Origin: an uncultured bacterium | GTDB lineage: Bacteria > Hydrogenedentota > Hydrogenedentia > Hydrogenedentales > Hydrogenedentaceae | NCBI GenBank assembly: GCA_938014335.1 | Contig: CALLRP010000007.1 | Location: 1 to 36,274 of the forward strand | Direction: 5' to 3' | DNA: 36,274 bases | In this document: positions 7,798 to 16,798 of the stretch, one piece after another | How the letters are laid out: each line of letters opens with the position of its first letter | How positions within the stretch are numbered: position 1 is the stretch's first letter | Translations under genes and position numbers: made by a program | The notes under the pieces: generated by a model | Told to the model about the DNA's origin: nothing | Database searches by the model: none | Seen by the model: the letters and a program-made list of their open reading frames with translations, nothing else

Positions 7798-8589
7798 ATG
7801 GAAAAGATTAAACATATAACTTTACTTACCGATTTTGGGAATAAAGACCCGTATGTAGCGGAGATGAAGGGCGTACTTTTTTCAGCATTGCCCAACATTA
7901 TAATAACTGATTTATCTCATGAGATTAGTCCACAAAATATAATGGAAGGAGCTTTATTTCTGGAGCGCGTTTGGGATTATTGGAAGTTGCCATCGATTCA
8001 CATTGTAGTGATAGACCCGGGGGTAGGAACGGATAGGAGGATAATGGTGATACATGAAAAACAAAAGTTTTTAATTTGTCCCGATAATGGAGTTGCTTCT
8101 TTAATTATAAAAAATAAACATGCAGAGGTTCGGCATGTGAGGTATTTTGAGAGTTTTAGTCATTCAATAAGTTATACTTTTCACGGGAGGGATGTAATGG
8201 CTCCGATTGCGGTGCAATTAGCAAAGGGAGGAAATTGGGAAGATTTAGGACCCGCTGTAGAGGATATTTGTTTTTTGAATATACCACCTATCGCGGTATA
8301 TGAAGACTGTGTAAAAGGGGAGGTGATACATATAGACCGATTTGGTAATGCGGTAACGAATATAAAAAAGGAAGATATTTTAGATAGGGTTCCAGTATAT
8401 GCAAGGATAAAAAATAGTTTTCAAAAAGTATCATTTGGATTGCGTTATGGAGATGTAGATGTTGGTTCCTGTTTATGTTTATGGGGGAGTGGGAACCGAT
8501 TAGAAATAGCAGTTAATTGTGGGTCGGCAAAGGAAAAACTAAAAATAAGGATTGGAACAGAATTAAAATTATTTTTTGATAAAGGTTAG
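7798..8589 (+). CDS. SAM hydroxide adenosyltransferase (DUF62 / S-adenosylmethionine hydrolase)
   Basis: The family hydrolyses S-adenosylmethionine to adenosine and methionine with water as nucleophile, and is related to fluorinase and chlorinase. Counted from the ATG at 7798 (263 residues), the motifs are LLTDFGNKDPYVAEMKG (9-25, Asp12), VIDPGVGTDRR (71-81, Asp73, with Arg80 or Arg81 as the triad arginine) and FHGRDVMAPIA (128-138, His129). These residues give the Asp-Arg-His triad that marks hydrolases rather than halogenases. DRFGNAVTNI lies in the C-terminal beta domain. A TTG at 7786 would add four residues, but the family normally starts right at the ITLLTDFG strand, so ATG is preferred. 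The physiological role of the family is unknown. The stop overlaps the convergent neighbour by TTAG. Confidence 0.88.
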   Translation: MEKIKHITLLTDFGNKDPYVAEMKGVLFSALPNIIITDLSHEISPQNIMEGALFLERVWDYWKLPSIHIVVIDPGVGTDRRIMVIHEKQKFLICPDNGVASLIIKNKHAEVRHVRYFESFSHSISYTFHGRDVMAPIAVQLAKGGNWEDLGPAVEDICFLNIPPIAVYEDCVKGEVIHIDRFGNAVTNIKKEDILDRVPVYARIKNSFQKVSFGLRYGDVDVGSCLCLWGSGNRLEIAVNCGSAKEKLKIRIGTELKLFFDKG

Positions 8590-9551
8590 CTTCGCCAGGG
8601 ACGGGTTCGGTTAGCATTCTCAAAAGCTTGTCGTGCTAATTTGGCATCGTGTTCTATTTCGAAGTCGAACATGCCTGCGAGAATATGGTCGGCACCGTTA
8701 TTGAAGACATAGGGGAAAGCATCTTCAGGAGGAATGGCACCTGCGGACATAACTTTGAATGCTATCCAGGGCACCGAAACATCTTTCATGACCTGAATGG
8801 TTTCGTCGGGGTCTTTGCACCAATAACCGGGTATTTCGGCATAGGGTTCTATGAGTTGTTCTTTTTGGGGGCCTGTCGGGTAATTATGATGGTGGAATGT
8901 TTTGATATAGAAGTCGGGCTCAATTTTCTCTTTTTCACAGACTTTAATAACTTCGAGGTCATGAGCACCGACACCGGAGGGAAGTGCATTTTCTTTACCT
9001 AATTCCACTGTTTTTTTTATAATGGATATTTTTTTCTCACGAACAAGTCTATCCGCGGTTACTCCCCAGAGGTAAAGGGCATCTAATCCCATATCAATCA
9101 GTTGCTTTACTTGCTGTTTGTAAAGGTCAAAATCGGCATCAGGGTATGCAGTTGGACATATAATCCACTGTATTTTTCCGCCTTTTTTGAAACGGTAATC
9201 TTCGAGTATTTTTAATATTTCGGGTACGGTATGCACAACAAGGGTGTTAATTCCGTTTTTTTCTGCTAATTGCATGGTCTGTATTATTTTTTCAGGAGTA
9301 TTGTAGTGAGCACAAAGATTATAGACATACTTTAAATCCCGACTATGTGTGAAGTGAGTTAGTAAATTTCCCCCTAATAAGAGGCGACTTATTTGTAATC
9401 CGCGAACATTACCGCAAGGCATTTGCGAGGCTATTTCATTTGTTTTATTTTCTTCAGCGACACTTCTAATGGAAGAAATTGTGGTGATTGCTGTGGATGT
9501 TAGTAGGGATGTGCTGAGAAATCGCCGACGGTTTAATTCATATTTTTTCAT
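8586..9551 (-). CDS. Tat-exported TIM-barrel protein (aldo/keto reductase-like)
   Basis: This 321-residue protein begins with a twin-arginine signal (NRRRFLSTSLL at residues 7-17, then a hydrophobic Ala/Thr/Ser/Ile stretch to about residue 32), so it is probably exported folded. The rest looks like a TIM barrel: a GNVRGLQISRLLLGGNLL start, as in aldo/keto reductases, then alternating strands and helices with LDALYLWGVTADRLV, PSGVGAHDLEVIKVCE and VMSAGAIPPEDAF. The typical reductase Asp-Tyr-Lys-His tetrad is not obvious, so it may be non-catalytic or a different barrel enzyme. The start has AGGAG seven bases upstream. Its stop overlaps that of the SAM hydrolase by four bases. Exported proteins of this kind are common beside sulfatases in polysaccharide-using bacteria. 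Confidence 0.7.
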   Translation of the reverse strand: MKKYELNRRRFLSTSLLTSTAITTISSIRSVAEENKTNEIASQMPCGNVRGLQISRLLLGGNLLTHFTHSRDLKYVYNLCAHYNTPEKIIQTMQLAEKNGINTLVVHTVPEILKILEDYRFKKGGKIQWIICPTAYPDADFDLYKQQVKQLIDMGLDALYLWGVTADRLVREKKISIIKKTVELGKENALPSGVGAHDLEVIKVCEKEKIEPDFYIKTFHHHNYPTGPQKEQLIEPYAEIPGYWCKDPDETIQVMKDVSVPWIAFKVMSAGAIPPEDAFPYVFNNGADHILAGMFDFEIEHDAKLARQAFENANRTRPWRS

Positions 9552-9628
9552 ACCAGGCTCCTATAACAAAATTTTGTATAATTACAGGAATTATAATATC
9601 AAAATAACAAGAGGACAGGGAATTTTTT

Positions 9629-10984
9629 ATGAACGAAAAATATCGAGTAGCAATAATAGGAAGTGGACCAAGTGGTTTTTTTTCGGCAGACCATCTGCTA
9701 CGGCTTCAACCGGCTTGTGAAGTAGATATGTATGAAAGATTTCTCGACCCTTTTGGATTAGTTCGAAAAGGTGTTGCACCAGATAATCCGAATATCCGTA
9801 ATATTTCTAAAGCGTTTGATATGATTGCGAGCAATAGTAGATTTAGATATTTTGGAAATGTTGATATAGGGGTTGATATAACAATAGATGAATTAAAGAA
9901 TTATTACGATGCAGTTATACTTGCATGTGGCATGGAAACCAGTCAAAGATTGGGTATTCCGGGTGAGGATTTACCGGGTTGTTATACAGCGAGTTCAATA
10001 GTGGGTTGGTATAATTGTCATCCTGTATATAGTGCATTAGATGTAAAACTTGATGGTGAAAGGGCTGTTATTATTGGAATGGGAAATGTAGCATTGGATG
10101 TGGCTCGTATTTTAACTCGTCCCATTAGTGAGCTTTCTAAAACAGATATATCAAATAATGCTATAAAAGTTTTGGAAGAAAGTAAAATAAAAGAGATTTA
10201 TATTGTGGGGAGAAGAGGACCTGCTCAGGCAAGATTTAAAGAAAATGAACTTCAGGCTATGGAAGAAGTTGGCGATACAGATATTATTATAAACCCAAGC
10301 GAGTTAGAATTGAATGAAACCAGTAAAGAAGAAATAAAGAAAAACCCTTCGTTACAAAGAATGGTTGATTTTTTTTATAAATTTTCAAATAATACAATAA
10401 AAAAGAAACGGCAAATCTACTTTATCTTTCTAAGGTCTCCTATTCGTATTTTAGGAAAAGGTAGAGTGGAAGGAATTATGTTTGAGAAAAATAAATTAGA
10501 AGGGGGAGTTAACCAGCAAAAGACAGTCGGAACAGGAATAATTGAAAAAATAGATTGTGATTATGTCATCTCCAGTATTGGCTATAAAGGGAATCGTTTT
10601 CCGGGGCTTCCTTACGATGAAAACAAAGGAATAATTCCTAATAAGGATGGAAGAGTTGTTAAAGGGAATGAAGTTATACCGGGTGTGTATGTTACAGGAT
10701 GGATTAAAAGAGGTCCTGTAGGGCTTATTGGACATAACAAACCAGATAGTTTGGAGACCGTTAAAAACTTATTAGAAGATTTACCTTTATTACCAAAAAG
10801 AATCCATGATTCGAGAGGAGATATTATTGAACTACTAAAATCAAAAAATATTATTTTTATAACTTATGATGACTGGAAAAAGATAGATAATTCCGAAATA
10901 GAACGGGGTAAGTTTTTAGGGAAAATACGAAATCGTTTTTGTTCATCGGAGGAAATGTTGAAAATTATCTCAAAAGAGGAATAG
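9629..10984 (+). CDS. fprA: Ferredoxin/flavodoxin-NADP+ reductase (FprA / adrenodoxin reductase family)
   Basis: This 451-residue flavoprotein moves electrons between NADPH and ferredoxin or flavodoxin through FAD. The FAD-binding GSGPSGFFSA lies at residues 11-20, followed by the family signature DPFGLVRKGVAPDNP, in which a Lys replaces the more usual Tyr. The NADP site shows IIGMGNVALDVARIL and the arginine pair in VGRRGPAQARF. The C-terminal signature GWIKRGPVGLIGHNKPDS closes the FAD site. The length is typical. A TATAAT at 9592-9597 and an AGGG site precede the ATG. It converges on the receiver-domain gene with a gap of four bases. A flavodoxin that could be its partner is encoded 1.8 kb downstream, and the hydrogenase 3.7 kb upstream. 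Confidence 0.9.
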   Translation: MNEKYRVAIIGSGPSGFFSADHLLRLQPACEVDMYERFLDPFGLVRKGVAPDNPNIRNISKAFDMIASNSRFRYFGNVDIGVDITIDELKNYYDAVILACGMETSQRLGIPGEDLPGCYTASSIVGWYNCHPVYSALDVKLDGERAVIIGMGNVALDVARILTRPISELSKTDISNNAIKVLEESKIKEIYIVGRRGPAQARFKENELQAMEEVGDTDIIINPSELELNETSKEEIKKNPSLQRMVDFFYKFSNNTIKKKRQIYFIFLRSPIRILGKGRVEGIMFEKNKLEGGVNQQKTVGTGIIEKIDCDYVISSIGYKGNRFPGLPYDENKGIIPNKDGRVVKGNEVIPGVYVTGWIKRGPVGLIGHNKPDSLETVKNLLEDLPLLPKRIHDSRGDIIELLKSKNIIFITYDDWKKIDNSEIERGKFLGKIRNRFCSSEEMLKIISKEE

Positions 10985-10988
10985 TTTT

Positions 10989-11411
10989 TTACTTCTGTAA
11001 AGTTTGAAAAACATTATAGACCACAGATAATAGTTCACCTGGATTAAAAGGTTTTTCTATAAAACCTTCGGGAGAAGGGACTTGATATGTTTGAGCAATT
11101 TTTTCGGCAGACCAAGAATTTCCCAATTCATAAGTATTTATGCCTGTAACAAAAATAATTGGCGTGTTATTTAGATAGGGATGATTCTTGAAATCTACAT
11201 ATAATTGGATACCATTTTCATCAGGTAACATTACATCAAAAATGCATAAGTCTGGGAGTTCCTTTTCTGCTATTTTAATAGCAATGGATGCATATTCTGA
11301 TTGAAATACTTTTGCGCCCTCTGATTCGAAAAGAATCTTTAAAGAACTTAAAATGTCTACTTCATCTTCTAATATTAAAATTTTTTTATCTTTTAGCAAG
11401 TTGTTATCCAT
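10989..11411 (-). CDS. Stand-alone response-regulator receiver protein
   Basis: This 140-residue protein is a CheY-like receiver with no output domain. The acidic pocket is ILEDEVD (residues 13-19), the phosphoacceptor is Asp59 (IFDVMLPDENG), the switch Thr is Thr89 (FVTG) and the conserved Lys is Lys120 (IEKPFNPGELL). An insertion around residues 91-115 between strand 4 and the Lys loop makes it a little longer than CheY. It would signal by protein contact after phosphorylation by a kinase not identified here. The kinase at 27353 has its own partner. It is transcribed alone and divergently from the M24-fold gene, with an inverted repeat between the starts. Confidence 0.87.
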   Translation of the reverse strand: MDNNLLKDKKILILEDEVDILSSLKILFESEGAKVFQSEYASIAIKIAEKELPDLCIFDVMLPDENGIQLYVDFKNHPYLNNTPIIFVTGINTYELGNSWSAEKIAQTYQVPSPEGFIEKPFNPGELLSVVYNVFQTLQK

Positions 11412-11439
11412 AATAGTGTTTGGTAAGATATTTTAAGGG

Positions 11440-11464
11440 TTAGATTATATTTTATTATATCTAA
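11440..11464. promoter_or_regulatory. Inverted repeat between divergent genes
   Basis: TTAGAT at 11440-11445 and ATCTAA at 11459-11464 form an inverted repeat, with further near-symmetric AT pairs inside (TTAGATTATA against TATATCTAA). It lies in the 92-base gap between the divergent receiver and M24-fold genes, just before a TATAAT at 11474-11479 that could serve the latter. It could be an operator, but chance is possible in such AT-rich DNA. Confidence 0.3.
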
Positions 11465-11503
11465 TTATTTGAATATAATGGCAATTGATAGGAAGGGTTA
11501 AAC

Positions 11504-12709
11504 ATGAAAGATTTAGAATTGTTTGATATTCGTATCGCTCTTATAAAATCTTTTTTAAATGTTAATGGATATGAAGGGATTTTATTATCAAGAACAGATA
11601 ATTTCGCGATGGCAACAGGAGGAAAACGGAATTATATATGGAAATATACGGATTTAGGAGCCAATTCTTTACTTGTCGATAAGAATGGAAAGGTATATTA
11701 TGTGGGCAATAATATTGAAGAACCTCGTATTATGGAGGAAGAATTGGATGAATTTCCTTGTAAAAGAATTTCTTTCCTGTGGTTTGAAGATATTCCTTCT
11801 AATGTGGTGAGAAAACATTTTAATATTAAAGATGAAACAAAGTGGGTATCAGATGATGGGAGTTTGGGGAACAATGTCAATAATGAGTTGGCCGTAATTA
11901 GGGCATTGTTAACAGAAACGGAATTAGAGAAGTACAAAGCATTAGGGAAGTTAGCAAGTGAAGCCATGGTAGCCACATTGAGAGAAATAAAACAGGGGGA
12001 TACAGAAACAGATGTCTCTGCAAGATTAGTTTATGAAGGACATAAGAGAGGGTGTCTTGTCCCAGTTTCATTAATTGCAAGTGATGAACGAATTGAGAAA
12101 TATCGGCACCCTTTACCGACTGAAATTTCTTTACTATCTCAAAAAGAGAGTAAGAGAATAAAAAATATTGTTATGGTGGTAGGGTGTTTTTTAAAAGAGG
12201 GACTTGTAGTCTCTCTAACAAGATTTAAGCAAGTGGGGCAAGTGGGAGAAGAGATACGAGATGCATTTGGAAGAATATGTGCAGTAGACGCATTAGTCCA
12301 GGAAGCAACCGTTCCCGGCAAAACATTGGGAGATGTTTTTGAAAAATGTGTGGAAGCATATAAACAAATGGGATTTCCAGAGAATGAGTGGCATAATCAT
12401 CATCAGGGGGGGGCAACGGGTTATGCGGGTAGGACATGTAAAGGGAAACCCGGTGAGACTTTCCCAGTGTTAGATACATATTACCCTTCTATTGTGGAAA
12501 AAGAATTGGGGAAACATATCTCATTTGGAACAGCTTTTGCATGGAATCCTTCTGCAAAAGGTGTGAAATCAGAAGATACATTTGTTTTATATGCTGATGG
12601 AAGAAAAGAAATTGTAACAACAACAGAAGAAATCGCATTTTTAGATTTAGAAAAGATACTTAAACGGTCAATAAATATAAAAAAATCTGCAATATATGCA
12701 GATAGATAA
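11504..12709 (+). CDS. M24 (Xaa-Pro aminopeptidase/creatinase-fold) family protein, metal site degenerate
   Basis: This 401-residue protein has a creatinase-like N-terminal domain (residues 1-130, starting IRIALIKSFLNVNGYEGIL) and a pita-bread M24 domain with the HHQGGATGY histidine motif and a late SED acid. In metallopeptidases the fold holds two metals through Asp, Asp, His, Glu, Glu. Here the region expected to supply the aspartates reads VMVVGCFLKEGLVVSLTRF, and the first glutamate region reads AFAWNPS, so three ligands appear absent. It is therefore more likely a metal-free hydrolase of creatinase type, or a binding protein, than an active aminopeptidase. The ATG has AGGAAGGG just upstream. 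Flavodoxin follows on the same strand. Confidence 0.75.
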   Translation: MKDLELFDIRIALIKSFLNVNGYEGILLSRTDNFAMATGGKRNYIWKYTDLGANSLLVDKNGKVYYVGNNIEEPRIMEEELDEFPCKRISFLWFEDIPSNVVRKHFNIKDETKWVSDDGSLGNNVNNELAVIRALLTETELEKYKALGKLASEAMVATLREIKQGDTETDVSARLVYEGHKRGCLVPVSLIASDERIEKYRHPLPTEISLLSQKESKRIKNIVMVVGCFLKEGLVVSLTRFKQVGQVGEEIRDAFGRICAVDALVQEATVPGKTLGDVFEKCVEAYKQMGFPENEWHNHHQGGATGYAGRTCKGKPGETFPVLDTYYPSIVEKELGKHISFGTAFAWNPSAKGVKSEDTFVLYADGRKEIVTTTEEIAFLDLEKILKRSINIKKSAIYADR

Positions 12710-12765
12710 TAATTTATGAAATCATTTTTAAGACAAATTTGTTTTTTCTTTTAGAGGTAAAAAAA

Positions 12766-13290
12766 ATGAAAATTTTAATTGTATATGGAAGCAATACAGG
12801 GAATACGCTATATGTAGCAGAGATAATATCTTCTGCTATGAAAGGACATGAAGTTAAGATAGTAAATATTTTGTCTGCAGATTTTGACGAATTTAGAAAT
12901 TATGATTTTCTTATATTCGGGACATCCACATGGAGTAATGGAGAAGCACAAAAGGATTGGAAGGAAGCACTTAAAAAAATAAATAAAGATATTTTAAAAG
13001 GTAAATTGGTAGCATTGTTTGGTTTAGGAGACAGTGCTATGTTTCCAGATCAATTTGCCAGTGGTGTTAGGGACTTGTATAACTTTGTTGTAGAATGTGG
13101 AGCGAATGTAATTGGATATTGGAAAAAAGAAGGATACCATTTTAATTTTTCGAAAGCTTTAGTATGGGATAAGTTTTGTGGTTTGATTATTGACCAGGAT
13201 AATGAAAGTAATCTTACAGTGCAAAGGGTAGTAGAATGGGTAAAAATGTTGGAGGAGGAAATAGCTAAATATACATGTAAAAATAATTAG
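12766..13290 (+). CDS. Flavodoxin (long-chain type)
   Basis: A 174-residue FMN protein that carries low-potential electrons and can replace ferredoxin. The FMN phosphate loop is YGSNTGNTLYVAE near the N-terminus, the first isoalloxazine loop is GTSTWSNGEAQKDW, and the second region is LFGLGDSAMFPDQFASG. A long-chain-type GYHFNFSKAL segment and DNESNLTVQRVVEWV follow. The start at 12766 is chosen because AGAGGT (12753-12758) lies 7 bases before it. An in-frame TTG at 12739 would add nine residues that fit no flavodoxin. FprA, encoded upstream, is the natural partner. Its stop overlaps the convergent zinc-ribbon gene by TTAG. Confidence 0.92.
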   Translation: MKILIVYGSNTGNTLYVAEIISSAMKGHEVKIVNILSADFDEFRNYDFLIFGTSTWSNGEAQKDWKEALKKINKDILKGKLVALFGLGDSAMFPDQFASGVRDLYNFVVECGANVIGYWKKEGYHFNFSKALVWDKFCGLIIDQDNESNLTVQRVVEWVKMLEEEIAKYTCKNN

Positions 13291-13730
13291 TTTTCGCCAA
13301 AGTATTTTTTGAAAAGTTCGGGGTCATCAATAGAATTAATTTCTTTTTCGATAAAAATCTTTACTTCTTCTTCTGATATGGGAGAAGGCTGGTTTCTTAT
13401 AATTGATTGTGGATTTCCGCGGTGTTTAATAAGATTTCTCTTTGTATCTTCCTCCCCTATTTCTTGTTTATCATGTATATCCAATTCATTACCCTGTTTT
13501 TCTAATTCGGGCATAGCAAGGTCGAGGAACATTTCGACGATACTTGCTAAATGTTCTACCCTTTCTTTTCGAGAGCCTTTTTCAATAATGCGTCTATTGA
13601 TAGGGATGGCTCTATTTCGAAATACAATACTAAATTCGTGGCAAGAAGGACAAGGGAGAATCATTACAACATCTGGGGGTAGTTTGCCTGAACCGATTTT
13701 TTGCTGATTACAATGAGGGCATATAATCAT
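13287..13730 (-). CDS. Hypothetical zinc-ribbon protein
   Basis: I do not recognise a characterised family for this 147-residue protein. Two CPxC pairs (Cys4/Cys7 in CPHC and Cys27/Cys30 in CPSC) form an N-terminal zinc ribbon. The segment after them, EFSIVFRNRAIPINRRII, reads like a beta hairpin plus basic helix, and a charged helical region with many Glu and Lys follows. The C-terminus SIDDPELFKKYFGEN is acidic. It might bind nucleic acid or another protein. GAGGAA lies five bases before the ATG, so the start is good. It is downstream of nothing on its strand except aroKC, 66 bases away. Confidence 0.65.
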   Translation of the reverse strand: MIICPHCNQQKIGSGKLPPDVVMILPCPSCHEFSIVFRNRAIPINRRIIEKGSRKERVEHLASIVEMFLDLAMPELEKQGNELDIHDKQEIGEEDTKRNLIKHRGNPQSIIRNQPSPISEEEVKIFIEKEINSIDDPELFKKYFGEN

Positions 13731-13796
13731 ATTTTTTCCTCATCTATTTATTTTATGATAACATAAAGGAAAACTCATTATCAAAAGGAATAGTTA

Positions 13797-15425
13797 TTAA
13801 AGAGGGGTGCCCCATTGTTTAGCCCAATCTGGATTTAGACGAATTTGTACTTCCCATATATCCAGAATGGTTAGAGCAGTCATACTTTCTATAACTGGAA
13901 TGGCACGGGGCACAATACAAGGGTCATGTCTTCCATGTACTCGTAGTTCACAGTTATTAAAATGAATATCTATGGTTTTTTGTATTTTTGCAATAGACGA
14001 GGTAGGTTTAACAACTAAGCGAGCTATGATAGGTTGTCCTGTACTAATACCTCCTAAAATACCTCCTGCATGGTTGCTTAAAAATGTTCCATCTTGTATT
14101 GGGTCATTTGCTTGACTACCGCGTAGTCTTGCTAATTCAAAACCTTCACCGAATTCTATACCTTTCACAGCACCAATACTCATTAAAGCCCCTGCTAAAC
14201 GGGCATCTAACTTTGCAAAAACAGGGTCACCTAACCCTGGAGGCACACCATGTATTTCAAGTTGAACGATACCCCCAACCGAATCACCTTCTTTTCTTGC
14301 TTCTAATATCTTATCTTCCATTATTCGGGCTGTTTCTGGATCTTTACATCTTACGGGATTATTTTCAATTTCATTGTAAGAGCCTTTTGAAGAAATGGGA
14401 ATTCCTGCAATTTCTACAGAGTGGGCAATGATTTTTATCCCTTTTCTTTCTAATATTTTCTTGGCGATTGCTCCACATGCTACTCTACAGGCTGTTTCTC
14501 TACCTGATGATCTTCCCCCTCCACGATGGTCACGAATACCATATTTCATATAGAAGGTAAAATCTGCGTGTCCGGGACGAAAAACATTTTTGAGTTCATC
14601 ATAATGATGAGATTTCTGGTCTTCATTATAAATGATAAGTCCAATGGGAGCACCTGTAGTTTTGCCTTCAAAGACACCCGAAAGGATATGGACTTTATCG
14701 GATTCTTTTCTTCGAGTGGTGATGGAACTCTGTCCGGGTTTGCGACGGTCTAATTCCTTTTGTATATCTTCATCAGATAATTCAATACCGGGTCTGATAC
14801 CATCCATAACGGCACCCATTGCGGGGCCATGACTTTCTCCGAAGGTTGTTACACGGATTATTTCCCCAAATGTATTAGCAGATCTTGTATGAATTGCCAG
14901 TTCTTCTCCGATACGGTTTACAACTAAATGTGCTATATCTACGGGGTCGCCAATGGATGTATCTATAAAAACATCTGCAAAAGGTTGGAGGATTTCTTCT
15001 CTTAAAGACAACTCTTCATAGTATTTTTCTTCAGGATTTGGATAATGTAATAGCCATGGAGGAATACCTTTTTCTGAAATTCTCTGCCACAATATTTTTT
15101 TATTTGCTGTTAAATAAATCAGTAAAGAATTATTCCTAATTTTTCGACGATTGGGAGGGGATAACATAATAGAACCACCTGTAATAATCAAACACCAGTC
15201 CATGAATGAAACTTCTTGTGCGACTTTTGTTTCTAATTCACGAAAATATTTTTCACCTTTTTCAATAAAGATTTGTCTACATGATTTTTTTTCTCCTGTA
15301 TGTTCGACATGTAAATTTTCAATCATTTCGTCAGTTTCGAAATATGTTAGTCCTGTAATTTCGCCGACGAGTTTCCCAATGGTTGTTTTTCCTGCCCCTT
15401 TGGGACCCATAATAACTAATTTCAA
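13797..15425 (-). CDS. Fused shikimate kinase-chorismate synthase (AroK-AroC)
   Basis: One 542-residue reading frame joins two shikimate-pathway enzymes. Residues 1-175 are a P-loop kinase of the shikimate kinase family: Walker [10 protein letters not shown] (7-15), FETDEMIE (29-36), [14 protein letters not shown] (52-65), TGGSIML (82-88) and ADVFIDT (150-156). Residues 186-535 are chorismate synthase, which makes chorismate from EPSP with reduced [19 protein letters not shown] (186-201), RRKPGQSS (228-235), [14 protein letters not shown] (298-311) and [10 protein letters not shown] (450-459). In the kinase the usual first Asp of DxD is Glu30, GGG is TGG, and the lid RPLL is replaced by GIPPWLL, so kinase activity is less certain than synthase activity. 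It follows aroA by 46 bases on the same strand and forms an aroA-aroKC operon. No stop or frameshift is seen at the junction. Confidence 0.93.
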   Translation of the reverse strand: MKLVIMGPKGAGKTTIGKLVGEITGLTYFETDEMIENLHVEHTGEKKSCRQIFIEKGEKYFRELETKVAQEVSFMDWCLIITGGSIMLSPPNRRKIRNNSLLIYLTANKKILWQRISEKGIPPWLLHYPNPEEKYYEELSLREEILQPFADVFIDTSIGDPVDIAHLVVNRIGEELAIHTRSANTFGEIIRVTTFGESHGPAMGAVMDGIRPGIELSDEDIQKELDRRKPGQSSITTRRKESDKVHILSGVFEGKTTGAPIGLIIYNEDQKSHHYDELKNVFRPGHADFTFYMKYGIRDHRGGGRSSGRETACRVACGAIAKKILERKGIKIIAHSVEIAGIPISSKGSYNEIENNPVRCKDPETARIMEDKILEARKEGDSVGGIVQLEIHGVPPGLGDPVFAKLDARLAGALMSIGAVKGIEFGEGFELARLRGSQANDPIQDGTFLSNHAGGILGGISTGQPIIARLVVKPTSSIAKIQKTIDIHFNNCELRVHGRHDPCIVPRAIPVIESMTALTILDIWEVQIRLNPDWAKQWGTPL

Positions 15426-15471
15426 ATTTAGTCTCCTTCTCTATGATAAAAAAGTTTTATAATGATGTAGT

Positions 15472-16749
15472 TTATTCGATTATATAAGTATTACCGCCAA
15501 TAGATTTTAATGATTCAAAGAATGTTGGGAAAGTGATATTAACTGCTTCATAACCATTAATAATTGTTGTTCCATTAAGCATAGTTCCTGCGATTGCAAG
15601 AGCCATAACTATGCGATGGTCTCCGTGTCCATCTACCTCTCCGGAGTGCATCTTGGATTCTTCAATTTCTAATCCATCAGGCAATTCTTTAATTATTGCG
15701 CCTAATTTTGTAAGTTCTTCTCTCATGACCGAAATACGATCTGTTTCTTTAAGCCTTGCCTGGGGAACATTATATAGTTTTGTTTTACCTGATGCGAAAC
15801 ATGAAAGAACAGCCATCATAGGTAAAGCATCAGGGGTCGCATTCATATCAATTTCACAACCGTTTAATTGTTTGGCGCTCACATAAATACCATTACTTCT
15901 TATTTCAATATTTGCTCCCATTTGTTTTAAATATTCAATTACAAGTTTATCTCCTTGAGTATCGTTAATGTCTAACCCTAAACATAAAACTTTATTATTA
16001 GGTAAGGCTCCTGCACAAAGAAAAAATGTGGCGGAAGAAAAATCTCCAGGGATTTCTTTGTTTACTGTTTTATACTTTTGATTACCGGGAATATTAAAAT
16101 TTCTAAATTCTTTGTCATAAGTAACAATAATCCCATGTTCTTTTAACCACGCTAAAGTCATCTCGACATAAGGTTTTTCATATAACAAAGGGACATCAAC
16201 AATGGTTTCTTCCTTTGCCAAAGGTGCATTGATTAATATGGATGTTAAATATTGGCTGGATACCGCTTCAATAGATGTTTTTCCTCCTTTAATTTTACCT
16301 TGAACTACGACGGGGGGAAGGTTATTGTTTCTTGTAGAGATAACTGTTGCTCCAAGGTCATTTAATGATTTTATTAAAGGACCTACAGGTCTTCTACGGA
16401 CTTGATGGTCTCCTGTTAAAACAACAGTGCCATCTTGAATAAGAGCAGAACTACCTAAGGCTATACACATTGTGGTACCGGAATTACCCACATCTATAAC
16501 ATCATCGGGCATGTCCCATATACCACCTTTACCTTCTACAATCCATTTATCATCATCTAAAAAAATGGGAACTCCCAAAGAGCGATATGCTTTTACAGCA
16601 GACATTGTATCTGATGAGGATAGGGGAGACTGTATTATACTTTTACCTTCTGCAAGTGATGCTATTGCTACCGCTCGTATCGTATGGGATTTTGAACCGG
16701 GTATTTTTACTGAACCATTTAAACTTGAACCTTCGACAACTAATTTCAT
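15472..16749 (-). CDS. aroA: 3-phosphoshikimate 1-carboxyvinyltransferase (EPSP synthase)
   Basis: The enzyme joins shikimate 3-phosphate and phosphoenolpyruvate to give EPSP, the substrate of the fused synthase encoded next. The 425-residue length is normal. Motifs: PGSKSHTIRA (residues 17-26, with the substrate lysine), DVGNSGTTM (86-94), RRRPVGPL (118-125), PGDFSSATFFL, NATPDALPMMAVL with the catalytic Asp, ARLKETDRI with the catalytic Glu, and GDHRIVMALA near the end. The GNSGTTM loop differs from the GNAGTAMRP of class I enzymes and is followed by Cys where Arg is usual, so this is a divergent form. It is the first gene of the aro operon and diverges from the sulfatase gene. Confidence 0.95.
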   Translation of the reverse strand: MKLVVEGSSLNGSVKIPGSKSHTIRAVAIASLAEGKSIIQSPLSSSDTMSAVKAYRSLGVPIFLDDDKWIVEGKGGIWDMPDDVIDVGNSGTTMCIALGSSALIQDGTVVLTGDHQVRRRPVGPLIKSLNDLGATVISTRNNNLPPVVVQGKIKGGKTSIEAVSSQYLTSILINAPLAKEETIVDVPLLYEKPYVEMTLAWLKEHGIIVTYDKEFRNFNIPGNQKYKTVNKEIPGDFSSATFFLCAGALPNNKVLCLGLDINDTQGDKLVIEYLKQMGANIEIRSNGIYVSAKQLNGCEIDMNATPDALPMMAVLSCFASGKTKLYNVPQARLKETDRISVMREELTKLGAIIKELPDGLEIEESKMHSGEVDGHGDHRIVMALAIAGTMLNGTTIINGYEAVNITFPTFFESLKSIGGNTYIIE

Positions 16750-16798
16750 AATTATCCCCTTGAATTTATAGAATAGAGTATATTATAGAACAATTATA

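Noticed and set aside
7798..8589. The SAM hydrolase as a phage-type anti-restriction protein
   Set aside because: Its motifs are those of the chromosomal DUF62 family, not of the phage T3-type SAM lyase, and no phage genes are nearby.
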